Source: Humidesulfovibrio mexicanus
Lineage (GTDB): Bacteria > Desulfobacterota > Desulfovibrionia > Desulfovibrionales > Desulfovibrionaceae
Assembly (NCBI RefSeq): GCF_900188225.1
Contig: NZ_FZOC01000004.1
Coordinates: forward strand, 1 to 35,131
DNA: 35,131 nucleotides
Direction: 5' to 3'
The position numbers and the translations under genes were made by a program. Below the pieces are notes generated by a model. The model was given only the letters and a program-made list of their open reading frames with translations. It did no database searches and was not told the DNA's origin. Within the stretch, counting starts at the first letter, position 1. Each line of letters starts with the position of its first letter. Below, one piece after another: positions 14,485 to 21,619 of the stretch.

Positions 14485-15087
14485 TTACTTGGCCTCCTTT
14501 GCGGTTTTGAACTCTGCGTGGGTCATGCCGAGCTGATCGGCGACGAAGATTTCCTCGGACGAGAGGGCGGCGGTGGCAGAGCCGCCCGCCGGGGGCTGGC
14601 CGCCGGGCAATCCGCTGCTCTGCATGGAGCCGAGCGCGGTCACGGGCGCGGCGGCGGTGAGGTAGGCGGTGAGCGCGGCTTCGTCCTTGGCCCCAAGCGC
14701 GCGCGCCCAGGGCTCCAGGCCAGCGGTGAGCCGCCCGTCGGCCAAGGCGGCCTGAATCACGGCGTCCACCTTGGCCACCTGCGCGCCGTTGGCCAGCTGC
14801 TCCAGCTTGGCCGCAAGCGCCGCGTTGGCCTGCTGCAAGTTGGCCAGCGCGGCCACGGGCGCATACTTGGCCGGGTCCGGCTTTTCCACCTGGGCGGTGA
14901 GCGCGGCGATGCTCTCGTCCTTTTCCTTCAGGCCCTTGAGCAGTGCCAGCAAGTCCACGCTGGCGGCAGCATCGTCGCCGCCGGTAAGCTGCGCCTTGAG
15001 CTTGTCCAACTGCGCCACGATCTCCTCCGCCGTGGCGGTGATGGGCAGGTTAAGCAGCCAGCGCAGCCGTTCCAAAAGTTCGTCCAT
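14485..15087 (-). CDS. Z: Scaffold protein Z from an in-frame internal start within gene I
   Basis: At codon 199 of gene I an ATG (15087) is preceded by AAGGAG six bases upstream (15099-15094 on the minus strand), a better ribosome site than that of gene I itself. The 200-residue product would start MDELLERLRWLLNLP and consist of coiled-coil helices (LLALLKGLKEKDESIAALTAQ) with a C-terminal capsid-binding end (SSEEIFVADQLGMTHAEF). In Mu the scaffold gene Z is nested in I in just this way. It should be made in excess of the protease, and be degraded by it during maturation. Confidence 0.8.
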   Translation of the reverse strand: MDELLERLRWLLNLPITATAEEIVAQLDKLKAQLTGGDDAAASVDLLALLKGLKEKDESIAALTAQVEKPDPAKYAPVAALANLQQANAALAAKLEQLANGAQVAKVDAVIQAALADGRLTAGLEPWARALGAKDEAALTAYLTAAAPVTALGSMQSSGLPGGQPPAGGSATAALSSEEIFVADQLGMTHAEFKTAKEAK

Positions 15088-15681
15088 GTTCGTCTCCTTG
15101 GTTTGGGGGGGAGTTGTGGTTGCGGCAGAGGCCGAAGGGAACAGCGCGGCCAAGGCCACGGCGTCCATGCCGTCCAGGGCCGGGTTGTTGGTGAGCGCGA
15201 CGCTCAAGATTTCGAGCACCGCGCCGGTGGCTTGGTCGAAGCGGAAGACGGGGGAGATGTAGCGGTATTCGTCGGCCGAGATGTGTTCGCGCGCTTTGGC
15301 GGTCCAGCTGACGGCGGCGAAGAGCCCACGGCCAGGCACGTAGGCTACGGCCTCCACCCAGCCGGAGGCCGGGGCGGGCTTGCCGTTTTGCTTGGCCAGG
15401 ATGAGCTGGTGCTCGTAGTCCACGGGCAGCGGGGTTTCGCGCGCGGCCACCTTGGCGGTGAGCGCGGCGGCGATGTCGGCGTCCATGCGCCAGGCCGAAA
15501 GCGCGCCCTCGGTGGCGGTGGCCGGGCGGCCATCGCGCGCGGCAAAGGGGCCGTCCGGGAACAGTTGGGCGTTCATGCCTTCGGGCATGTCAGGGTGGGA
15601 AACAGACAAGGCCACGCCCCCGGAAAGGGGCATGGCCAGGTGGGCGACGTTGTGTGTGGTATCGGTGGGCTTGCGCTTCAT
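14485..15681 (-). CDS. I: Head maturation protease I (with C-terminal scaffold)
   Basis: A 398-residue protein of the Mu I type: residues ~1-195 are the protease (PVDYEHQLILAKQNGKPAPASGW is the conserved His-containing segment, here PVDYEHQLILAKQNG; later AKEHISADEYRYISPVF-like AREHISADEYRYISPVF and the Ser/Asn-rich SVALTNNPALDGMDAVAL). The remaining ~200 residues are the helical scaffold. In Mu the protease cuts itself and the scaffold during head maturation. The ATG at 15681 abuts the hairpin of late element copy 2 and has no Shine-Dalgarno sequence, so translation may be leaderless. Confidence 0.93.
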   Translation of the reverse strand: MKRKPTDTTHNVAHLAMPLSGGVALSVSHPDMPEGMNAQLFPDGPFAARDGRPATATEGALSAWRMDADIAAALTAKVAARETPLPVDYEHQLILAKQNGKPAPASGWVEAVAYVPGRGLFAAVSWTAKAREHISADEYRYISPVFRFDQATGAVLEILSVALTNNPALDGMDAVALAALFPSASAATTTPPQTKETNMDELLERLRWLLNLPITATAEEIVAQLDKLKAQLTGGDDAAASVDLLALLKGLKEKDESIAALTAQVEKPDPAKYAPVAALANLQQANAALAAKLEQLANGAQVAKVDAVIQAALADGRLTAGLEPWARALGAKDEAALTAYLTAAAPVTALGSMQSSGLPGGQPPAGGSATAALSSEEIFVADQLGMTHAEFKTAKEAK

Positions 15682-15734
15682 GCCACCGGTTTTACGGTGG
15701 CAAGGGGGCGTGAGACAGGATGAAGGGGTTCAGT
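15682..15734 (-). promoter_or_regulatory. Late-promoter-like repeated element, copy 2 (before protease I)
   Basis: Minus strand order: conserved 20-bp block at 15733-15714 (CTGAACCCCTTCA then TCCTGTC), 12 bases, dyad at 15701-15682 (GCCACCG and CGGTGGC around a 6-base loop holding TAAAAC), then the ATG of gene I at 15681. Seven bases after the TAAAAC is the A of the ATG. The element stands where Mu has its late promoter before gene I. The rest of the gap to gene G (15735-15802) shows nothing I can name. Confidence 0.6.
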
Positions 15735-15802
15735 AGGCGAAGGAGGTTGCCCGTTTGCAGCGTTAGCGTGCCGTTAGAAATTACATGGCAGCCTCATGCG
15801 CC

Positions 15803-16387
15803 CTACGCCCCTTCCAGCGCGCTTCGCACGGCCCTACGCACGCTCTCCTCAATTTCCGCTTCCTCCGGTTTGCCGATACCCAAGAAGGGCCGGGCCGGGA
15901 TGTCGCCCCAGGGGAGGGGCATGCTGCCGCCCCGGGCGCGGCCAGAGAGCCAGCCGCCCACGGTGGCCCCGCCGCGCGCGGTGTAGTTGCGTGCGTTGCG
16001 GCGGCCCGCACCCCGCGTGCCGCGCTTGGCCTGGCCGAAGCTGCCCTTCTTTGCGCCGCGCTGGTGCGTGCCCGCATACACCTTATTGGTGCCTACGGCG
16101 GCAAAGTGCGGGCCGTGCTCGGTTTGAATGCTGGCGGCCAGCTGGCCGGAAACCTGGAGGATTGCGCCGGTGTGCCCGGCCTTGGCGCGGCGGGCCAAGG
16201 TGGCCGGGGAAAGCGGGCGCCACTTCTCGCCCGTGGCCGGGTCTTCCTCATCGGCAAAGGCGCGGTCCACCCCGCCCTTGAGCACCTCGGCCAGGTCGCG
16301 GGTGAGCGGGCTCATGTCCTCGCCCAGCCGCGCCAGGCGGGTGAGCCCGGCTTTCACAATGTCTATATTGACTTCAATTTCGATCAT
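15803..16387 (-). CDS. G: Virion morphogenesis protein G (Mu gp31)
   Basis: A 194-residue protein of the phage virion morphogenesis (gpG/gpS tail completion) family. It starts MIEIEVNIDIVKAGLTRLAR; family motifs are GEKWRPLSPATLARRAKAG, LQVSGQLAASIQTE and VYAGTHQRGAKKGSFG, and RPFLGIGKPEEAEIEESV at the C-terminus. It acts in head-tail morphogenesis. I place the start at 16387 because upstream codons overlap the tRNA-like RNA and the end of F and show no ribosome site. The plus-strand promoter of that RNA lies within the first codons of this gene. Confidence 0.9.
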   Translation of the reverse strand: MIEIEVNIDIVKAGLTRLARLGEDMSPLTRDLAEVLKGGVDRAFADEEDPATGEKWRPLSPATLARRAKAGHTGAILQVSGQLAASIQTEHGPHFAAVGTNKVYAGTHQRGAKKGSFGQAKRGTRGAGRRNARNYTARGGATVGGWLSGRARGGSMPLPWGDIPARPFLGIGKPEEAEIEESVRRAVRSALEGA

Positions 16388-16396
16388 GCGTATTTT
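16368..16396 (+). promoter_or_regulatory. Sigma70-like promoter of the tRNA-like RNA
   Basis: TTGACT (16368-16373), 17-base spacer, TATTTT (16391-16396); a purine start at about 16403 lies three bases before the first paired base of the predicted RNA. The -35 and spacer fall inside the first codons of gene G on the other strand, and this little stretch is AT-rich compared with the rest of the operon. Confidence 0.7.
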
Positions 16397-16402
16397 CTCA
16401 CT

Positions 16403-16491
16403 AGACCCTGTGGGCGTACCCGAAGCCGGTAAGCGGGCTGGAGGGGGGCAACCCCCTTGCAGGTATGCGGTTCGACTCCGCCCCCACGGGG
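16403..16491 (+). ncRNA. tRNA-like structured RNA lacking an anticodon arm
   Basis: The plus strand folds into a cloverleaf. Acceptor-like stem: 16406-16414 with 16483-16491, nine pairs including one G-U. D-arm: CCCG (16419-16422) with CGGG (16434-16437), 11-base loop carrying the GG pair at 16428-16429. T-arm: GCGG (16467-16470) with CCGC (16478-16481) around a canonical TTCGACT loop. In place of the anticodon arm is a hairpin, CTG/CAG then AGGGGG/CCCCCT, capped by GCAA, a GNRA tetraloop. There is no anticodon loop and no encoded CCA, so this is unlikely to be a decoding tRNA. It is preceded by a well-spaced promoter, lies antisense to the late operon in the gap between F and G, and resembles the cargo genes in orientation. 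Function unknown: decoy, regulatory RNA or partner of a tRNA-processing enzyme are all possible. Confidence 0.65.
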
Positions 16492-17847
16492 TTATTCTTT
16501 CGCCCAAAGAAGCCGCAGCTGCGATTGCGCCAGCGGGCGCGCGTCAATCTCGCCAATCTCCATGACATTCACCACGGCGTCAAAGCGCCCCAGCTTGGCC
16601 AGGCCCTTGGCGTCCTTGGGGCGCATGGGCACGTCCACCACTATCTTGAGCACGCGCCCCGGCTCTTTGGTCGGGCACACGTAGACCAGGTTGGCGTTTT
16701 CCGCGTCCCACAAGACGGCCGTGGCCTCGTCCAGGAGCTGCGGCAGGCGCAGCAAATCCTCCCGCGCCGGGGCCGTGCCCATGCGGCGGTGCTTGGCGCT
16801 GTCCGCGTGCAGCAGGCGCTTGGCGCTGGCCGTGACCACCTGCACGGGCTCGCCGCCCGCCTCGCGTACGGCCTGGGCAACTTCCGAGCGCATAAAATGC
16901 ACCACCTGGGCTTGGGCCGTGCCGCCGCGCCGGGTGTCCAGCACGCCGCGCGCGAAGTTCTCAAACGCCTGGCGCCGGGCCGGGTTGCCGTTCAGCGCCT
17001 GCACGGCCTGGGCGCGCAGGCCGGTATCCTGCACCAGAGAGAGCCGCCGGGCGGCCTCCATGTCCAGGCCGTAGGCCGCCGCGCCGGGGTGGTAGCTAAA
17101 GCCGGGGTCGGTCCACACCGTGGGCGCGTCCGGGGCGGTGCCGATCTTGTAGCCCGTGACCTGGCGCACGCTGGCTTCGCCCGTGCGGCGGTCCACCAGC
17201 TCCACGTCGCGCGTGCGCATGTTGCCCTCGCCGCTCTCCGGGGTGATGCCCTCGCGCGCCAGGCCTGTTTCGGACAAGGCTTGCACGCGGCAGCGGCAGC
17301 CCCAGCCGTTGGGCGGGTAGTGGCTGGCCCAAAAGGCGTCGTCAAAGCGGAAGGTGCGGCCGTTCAGCAGCCGGTGCGCGGGCCTGGTGCGCTGGTCCAG
17401 CACGGCCACGTAGCGCCACCAGGGGCGGTTGTCCGCGTTCTCCAGCATTTGCTTGTAGCGCCCGCACTGGTAAGCCGTCTGCATGTTCTGGCGGTAGATG
17501 AGCTTGAGGCGCGCCGGGCTGCCCATGCGCACGGTCTTTTCCTGCCCGTCCGCCCCCACTTCCGTGCGCTTGCCCCACCAGCCCTTGGCGCGAAGCACGG
17601 GCTCCAGGTCCTTGGCGAACAGCTTTTGCGTTCGGCCCTCGGACAGGGCTTGCTTCACCGCGCCGCGAATGTCCTCCAGCACGTCCAGGCTGGCCACATT
17701 GGTCACTGTGAAGGCCTTGGCCTGGGCCTCTTGCCACACCTCGTGCCAGTTGAACGTGATCTGCGCCCCCTTGGATTCCAGGTAACTGATGGCGTCCTTG
17801 GGCGGCAGGGTGAGCAGGAAGCCCAAGGAAACGTCGGGCGTGGCCAT
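16492..17847 (-). CDS. F: Minor head protein F (Mu gp30) with C-terminal nuclease-like domain
   Basis: A 451-residue protein. Residues ~1-230 are the Mu F / SPP1 gp7 head morphogenesis domain: ARLKLIYRQNMQTAYQCGRY and the signature RPAHRLLNGRTFRFDDAFWAS, then HYPPNGWGCRCRVQ. After a linker, residues ~325-451 (VQVVTASAKRLLHADSAKHR, LPQLLDEATAVLWDAENANLVYV, ending VVNVMEIGEID...RLLWAKE) have the look of the phage-Barnase-EndoU-colicin-RelE (PBECR) domains that are known to be fused to Mu F-like proteins; that part of the call is less certain. F is packaged in few copies near the portal. A nuclease domain there could be delivered with the DNA. The stop at 16492 directly adjoins the tRNA-like RNA. 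Confidence 0.9.
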   Translation of the reverse strand: MATPDVSLGFLLTLPPKDAISYLESKGAQITFNWHEVWQEAQAKAFTVTNVASLDVLEDIRGAVKQALSEGRTQKLFAKDLEPVLRAKGWWGKRTEVGADGQEKTVRMGSPARLKLIYRQNMQTAYQCGRYKQMLENADNRPWWRYVAVLDQRTRPAHRLLNGRTFRFDDAFWASHYPPNGWGCRCRVQALSETGLAREGITPESGEGNMRTRDVELVDRRTGEASVRQVTGYKIGTAPDAPTVWTDPGFSYHPGAAAYGLDMEAARRLSLVQDTGLRAQAVQALNGNPARRQAFENFARGVLDTRRGGTAQAQVVHFMRSEVAQAVREAGGEPVQVVTASAKRLLHADSAKHRRMGTAPAREDLLRLPQLLDEATAVLWDAENANLVYVCPTKEPGRVLKIVVDVPMRPKDAKGLAKLGRFDAVVNVMEIGEIDARPLAQSQLRLLWAKE

Positions 17848-17850
17848 GGG

Positions 17851-18075
17851 CTAGCCTCCCTGCCCAATGCGGATGACGCGGCCCACGGCAATCCCAAGAG
17901 GCCCAACGGTCAACAGCCTGTAGTGCCAAAAGCTAGTCCGCGATTCAGCCTGGCCCCAGCACCAGGCGAACCGGGCGAAACGACCGCCGAACAAGATGAT
18001 GCCCCAGGGGCGCGAGAAGTCGGCGACCAGGCGCACAAGCCAGGGACCGATGAAAAAATTCCGCGTGTACGCCAT
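17851..18075 (-). CDS. Small hypothetical protein between portal and F
   Basis: A 74-residue protein, MAYTRNFFIGPWLVRLVADF, Trp/Phe/Arg-rich and basic, with no family I recognise. It fits tightly in the operon: 3 bases after the portal stop and 3 bases before the F start, preceded by GGGGAATAGGCC. The N-terminal pattern (NFFIGPWLVRLV...F.RPWG) reads like a real folded protein rather than a shadow, and its codon use is like its neighbours. It might be a small head-associated protein; function unknown. Confidence 0.6.
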   Translation of the reverse strand: MAYTRNFFIGPWLVRLVADFSRPWGIILFGGRFARFAWCWGQAESRTSFWHYRLLTVGPLGIAVGRVIRIGQGG

Positions 18076-18078
18076 GGC

Positions 18079-19707
18079 CTATTCCCCTTCGCCCGCCGCC
18101 GAAACGCGGCCCCACACCTCGGCCATGAACATGGCGCGGGCAAGCTGCTCCTCCATGTCGCGGGTATCCATGCGCGGGTAGTGGCTGGCCAGGGCGGCCA
18201 AGAGTTCGTCCGGCGTCTTGCCATGCTTCAGCTCGGCCACCAGGCTGGCGGTCAGCGCCTCCATGGCCTGCTGCAAGGCGGCCGCCGGAACCTCTGTCGC
18301 GTCCAGGGCCTCCTGGTCCGGGAAACGCGCCTGGCCGGATTCGCCAGCCGTTAACGCGGCGGTGGCGGCGGGCGGCGCTAACGGGGGCTTGGTGCCCGCG
18401 TTTTGCGCCTGGCCCTGGCTTACCTGCAGTATGGGTTCGTCGCCTTCCGGCAGGGGGATGCCCGCCTTTTCGTGCGCCCAGGCCTCGGGGATGCGCATTA
18501 CACCGGCCAGCTTGGGCAGGGCCTCGGCCAGCTCCACCAGGTCCGCCGTATCGGAGGTGTCGAACTTGAACCACGGCAGCAAGGCCGGGTCGTTTACGCC
18601 CAGGTTCAGCACGGCCAAGGGCATGAGGATTTGCTGAGTGATGGTGCTGGCTATCTGCCGGGCGTCGCTGGCCAGGATGTCAAGGCGCACCTCGTCGTGA
18701 ATCTTGCCCAGGGCGTTGGTGCTGCTCTTGCCGTCCGCCTGGCTGGTGAGCGTGCCGCCCAAAATGGCCTTGCTTTGCCCGCGCTCGCAGTGGCTCAACA
18801 TGGCCTCAAAGGGCTTCTCGCTGCCCTTGGCCGCCTCTTTGAAGTCAATCAGCATGCCATCGGGGATGATGCCCGCCGCGTCGTGGCCAATGGCCTGAAT
18901 GGCGCGGCGCAGGGCGGCCTTGTCCTCATTGGTGGCCGTGGCCGGGTACGTGCCCACGCGAAGCGGCAGCCCGTGGATCTCCAGGAACTCGGCAAAGTCG
19001 CCACGCGCGTAGCCCTTCAACAGGAAGGTCCACACCAGCACGCGGAACAGGCCGGAGCGCGCCAGCCAGCCGGACTTGCTGCGGTGGCGGTGCCGCACCC
19101 AGCCCAGGGGCGCAAGCGGCAGGCCTTCCATGCTGCCGTCGCGCAGGCGCAAGGTGTTGCCGTCGCCGCCGAACTGCGGGGGCAGCAGCTGGAACCAGGT
19201 TGGCGGGCGGTGGTGCAGGGCCACGGGCACGTGCGCGCGGCCATCAAAGCCCCACTCAATTTCAAGCGCGGCAAAGCCGTGGCCAATGCCGTCGGCCAGG
19301 TCCAGCACCATGTCCTCGAAGTCCGGTATGTTGTCGAACTGTTCACGCACGGCCTCGGCAATGGCCTGGGCGCGCTTGTCCGGGTTCTTGGCCGTGCCCT
19401 TGCCCTTGCCGGGCATGATGTTCCACTGCGGGCCAAGGAGCGCCCGGCGGCGCTTGGAGAGCTCGGCGTGGATATGCTCGTCGCGGTCTTCTATGTCCGC
19501 GAACAGGCGGTACATATCCACAATGTCGCCCGCGTCCGCGTTGGCCAGAATCTGGTTCAGCTTGCGGGGGGTGATGCCGCCCGTCAGGCTGGCCAGGTAC
19601 TCGGCGCGCAAAAGCGGCAGCGCATCGGACTGCATGGTATCCGCTGGCCCCTTGCGGAAGGTGCCCACGGCGGCCTTGAACCGGTCAATAATCGTCGTCA
19701 TCTTCAT
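18079..19707 (-). CDS. Portal protein (Mu gp29, DUF935)
   Basis: A 542-residue portal of the DUF935/gp29 family. Segments: LTGGITPRKLNQILANADAGD (in part ITPRKLNQILANADAG), MYRLFADIEDRDEHIHAELSKRR, LADGIGHGFAALEIEW, and FAEFLEIHGLPLRVGTYP, all characteristic. It forms the dodecameric DNA gate at the head vertex. It overlaps the end of the large terminase gene; the start may be 19707 (MKMTTIID, GGAG 11 bases upstream) or 19701 (MTTIID). The last ~100 residues are a variable, acidic and Ala-rich tail. Confidence 0.93.
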   Translation of the reverse strand: MKMTTIIDRFKAAVGTFRKGPADTMQSDALPLLRAEYLASLTGGITPRKLNQILANADAGDIVDMYRLFADIEDRDEHIHAELSKRRRALLGPQWNIMPGKGKGTAKNPDKRAQAIAEAVREQFDNIPDFEDMVLDLADGIGHGFAALEIEWGFDGRAHVPVALHHRPPTWFQLLPPQFGGDGNTLRLRDGSMEGLPLAPLGWVRHRHRSKSGWLARSGLFRVLVWTFLLKGYARGDFAEFLEIHGLPLRVGTYPATATNEDKAALRRAIQAIGHDAAGIIPDGMLIDFKEAAKGSEKPFEAMLSHCERGQSKAILGGTLTSQADGKSSTNALGKIHDEVRLDILASDARQIASTITQQILMPLAVLNLGVNDPALLPWFKFDTSDTADLVELAEALPKLAGVMRIPEAWAHEKAGIPLPEGDEPILQVSQGQAQNAGTKPPLAPPAATAALTAGESGQARFPDQEALDATEVPAAALQQAMEALTASLVAELKHGKTPDELLAALASHYPRMDTRDMEEQLARAMFMAEVWGRVSAAGEGE

Positions 19708-21328
19708 CGTCGTTACCGCTCCAGAGGTTGCGCGAGTTTGGGCCGGAATCCTTGGGCACCGCGTCAAAGGCCATGGTGGTGAAGCCGCCCACGGCCAGCT
19801 CCCACAGCATGTGCGTGGCGTCCGGGCCGTCGTCGTGGTCGGCCAGGGGGAAGTTGCGGAACTGCTCAATCAGCGTGTTCTGGCTGGGGTGCAGGCGGAT
19901 GCGCCCCTGGGCGAAGTAGGGTTGCAGGCTCTCAATGCGCAGGGTTTTGTCCGCGTGCGGCACCACGCCCTTGGCCGGAATGACCATGCGGCGCTCGGTG
20001 GCGCGGCGGATAAGCTCCGTGCGCAGGAACTCCTGAAACTGCACGGCCTCCACGGCCCACAGCAGGCAGCGGTACTGCGCGTGCATGGCCAGCACATCTT
20101 CGATGATGCGGTCGGGCAGGCGCTTGCGTATGCTGGCCTCCACAACATCCAGGGTCATGGTGTCGCGGCACCAGCCGCCCACCAGAATGGCCGAGGGGTC
20201 GCGGCTTTTGCCTTTCTTGCCCAGGCTGGGGTCCACCGCGCCGAAGAACAGCCAGTCGCGCCGAATGTCCACCCAGAAGGTGATGACCTTGAACGGGGCG
20301 TCATCGCCGCTGCCGGGGGCGTTCTGCTGCTCACTGTCAAAGGCGTCGTGCCCGTCGCGCGCGCGCTTGAGCATCAGGCTGTAAAGCGGCCTGGCGCTGG
20401 GCCACGAAACGGTGGCGCCGAGTTCCATGTCCGCCAGGTGCTCGCCGTAATACGCCAGGGCCGCCTCTTCGCCCTCGTTCAAGAGAGTTTCTTCCCAGGC
20501 GTCCCACAGGTCCATGCGGTCGGGCCATTGGAGAATGGCCCGGAACTTCTTGTGCCGCCACAGGGGCGCGGCCAGCAGGCGGGAGAGCACGGAATCGTGG
20601 TGCAGCACGGTGCCGATGACGAACACGTCCATGGTGTCGCCCGCCTCGCCCAGGGAAAGCACAGTGCGGCGCAGCCACTTTTCCAGCTTGTCGCGCTGTT
20701 CCGGGCTCTTCACGTTCTCGTCGTTCTCCAGGTCATCGCAAATAACCAGGTCCGGGCGGTGCGGGCCGTGGCGCAGGCCGCGCATACGCTTGTTCGCGCC
20801 AAAGGCCTGCACTTTGACGTTGCCGCTGGTGATGATGACGCCCGCGTTCCACACGCGGCCCGCCCCGGTGTGCTCCGGGAAATCCAACGCCAGGCGCGGG
20901 TTTGCCTCAAGCTCGGCCTTGACGGCCTCCAGCTGGGCGGCGGCCTGCTCAAAGGCGTCGGCAATCTCCAGCATGTAGCGTTTGCGGCCGGTTACGCCGC
21001 ACCAGATGACGAATTGCAGGCCAACCACGGTGCTTTTCGCCTCGCCGCGCGGGGCGGCCACGGCCAGGCGCTGGCCTGCGGGCAGGTCCACAAGGCGCGG
21101 CAGGTGTTCGTCCAGCCAGGTGTGCAGGATGCTGTCGCCATACTTGGTGTAGTGCGGGAAGTAGGTGCGCCGGAAGAACGCGAAGTCGTTTTGCGCCCGC
21201 GCCTTGCGCTCTTTCGACGCCTCCGGGTCCGGCGCGAAGCCGGAGCATTCGGCCTCAATCTGCTGGCGCAGGGAGGTGGCGAGGCGGGCAAGCTCCAGGG
21301 CGAATTGCTTTTGGTTAAGCTTCGACAT
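19685..21328 (-). CDS. Terminase large subunit (Mu gp28)
   Basis: A 547-residue packaging motor. ATPase part: Walker A-like APRGEAKST at residues 92-100 and Walker B DLVICDDLEND starting near 193. Nuclease part: FFGAVDPSLGK near 362 (first acidic residue) and DDGPDATHMLWE near the C-terminus (last acidic cluster), the RNase H-like fold of TerL. It ends in a strikingly acidic tail, DDEDDDDY, which is encoded by the same bases that start the portal gene in another frame. It follows the KTSC-like cargo gene and gp27. Mu-type headful packaging is expected, starting near the repressor end. Confidence 0.95.
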   Translation of the reverse strand: MSKLNQKQFALELARLATSLRQQIEAECSGFAPDPEASKERKARAQNDFAFFRRTYFPHYTKYGDSILHTWLDEHLPRLVDLPAGQRLAVAAPRGEAKSTVVGLQFVIWCGVTGRKRYMLEIADAFEQAAAQLEAVKAELEANPRLALDFPEHTGAGRVWNAGVIITSGNVKVQAFGANKRMRGLRHGPHRPDLVICDDLENDENVKSPEQRDKLEKWLRRTVLSLGEAGDTMDVFVIGTVLHHDSVLSRLLAAPLWRHKKFRAILQWPDRMDLWDAWEETLLNEGEEAALAYYGEHLADMELGATVSWPSARPLYSLMLKRARDGHDAFDSEQQNAPGSGDDAPFKVITFWVDIRRDWLFFGAVDPSLGKKGKSRDPSAILVGGWCRDTMTLDVVEASIRKRLPDRIIEDVLAMHAQYRCLLWAVEAVQFQEFLRTELIRRATERRMVIPAKGVVPHADKTLRIESLQPYFAQGRIRLHPSQNTLIEQFRNFPLADHDDGPDATHMLWELAVGGFTTMAFDAVPKDSGPNSRNLWSGNDDEDDDDY

Positions 21329-21333
21329 ATTGC
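21305..21333 (+). promoter_or_regulatory. Possible promoter of the KTSC-like gene
   Basis: TTGCTT (21305-21310), 17-base spacer, TATTGC (21328-21333). The match is moderate, but it is the best-spaced pair upstream of the plus-strand gene at 21377, and the spacing equals that of the other three cargo units. Most of it lies inside the first codons of the large terminase gene. Confidence 0.4.
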
Positions 21334-21376
21334 CTTGCCAGTTGCCTTAAACCAACGCTAGCAGAGGAGAAAGCCA

Positions 21377-21619
21377 ATGAGCACAGATACGCCGGTCGTT
21401 GTGCACAGGTCTTACGATTCGGACACTAAGGTGCTTACTGTAGTATTTCGCCAGTGGGATGATAGAAGTGGCAACGAAATAAATACTCACGTGTATCATG
21501 ATTTTGCTCCAGAAGAGTATGAAGAGTGGCGAGACAACGGCTTTAGAAATGGGTACTTCATCTCCTCCATCATGCCAAAACCACACGAAGAGTTTGATGG
21601 AGACATCCGTCAAAAATAG
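21377..21619 (+). CDS. KTSC-like small protein (moron)
   Basis: An 80-residue protein, VHRSYDSDTKVLTVVFRQWD at residues ~9-28 and a tail YEEWRDNGFRNGYFISSIM, matching the general plan of the KTSC domain (short beta strands, then a Y...F...G.YF helix-strand end). KTSC proteins occur singly in phages or fused to lysyl-tRNA synthetase-type and other proteins; their function is unclear. It starts after AGAGGAGAAAGCCA, runs opposite to the phage operon, has lower GC, and its last 10 bases overlap the end of gp27. It separates the small and large terminase genes, which are adjacent in Mu. Confidence 0.75.
   Translation: MSTDTPVVVHRSYDSDTKVLTVVFRQWDDRSGNEINTHVYHDFAPEEYEEWRDNGFRNGYFISSIMPKPHEEFDGDIRQK

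Noticed and set aside
13531-15723. 730-codon plus-strand frame opposite capsid T and protease I
   Set aside because: It shadows two firmly identified genes and has the same His/Gly/Val-rich composition as other antisense frames.
16403-16491. Ordinary tRNA gene
   Set aside because: No anticodon arm of 5 + 7 bases can be formed and there is no CCA; the middle hairpin closes on a GCAA tetraloop. It is therefore kept as a tRNA-like RNA.
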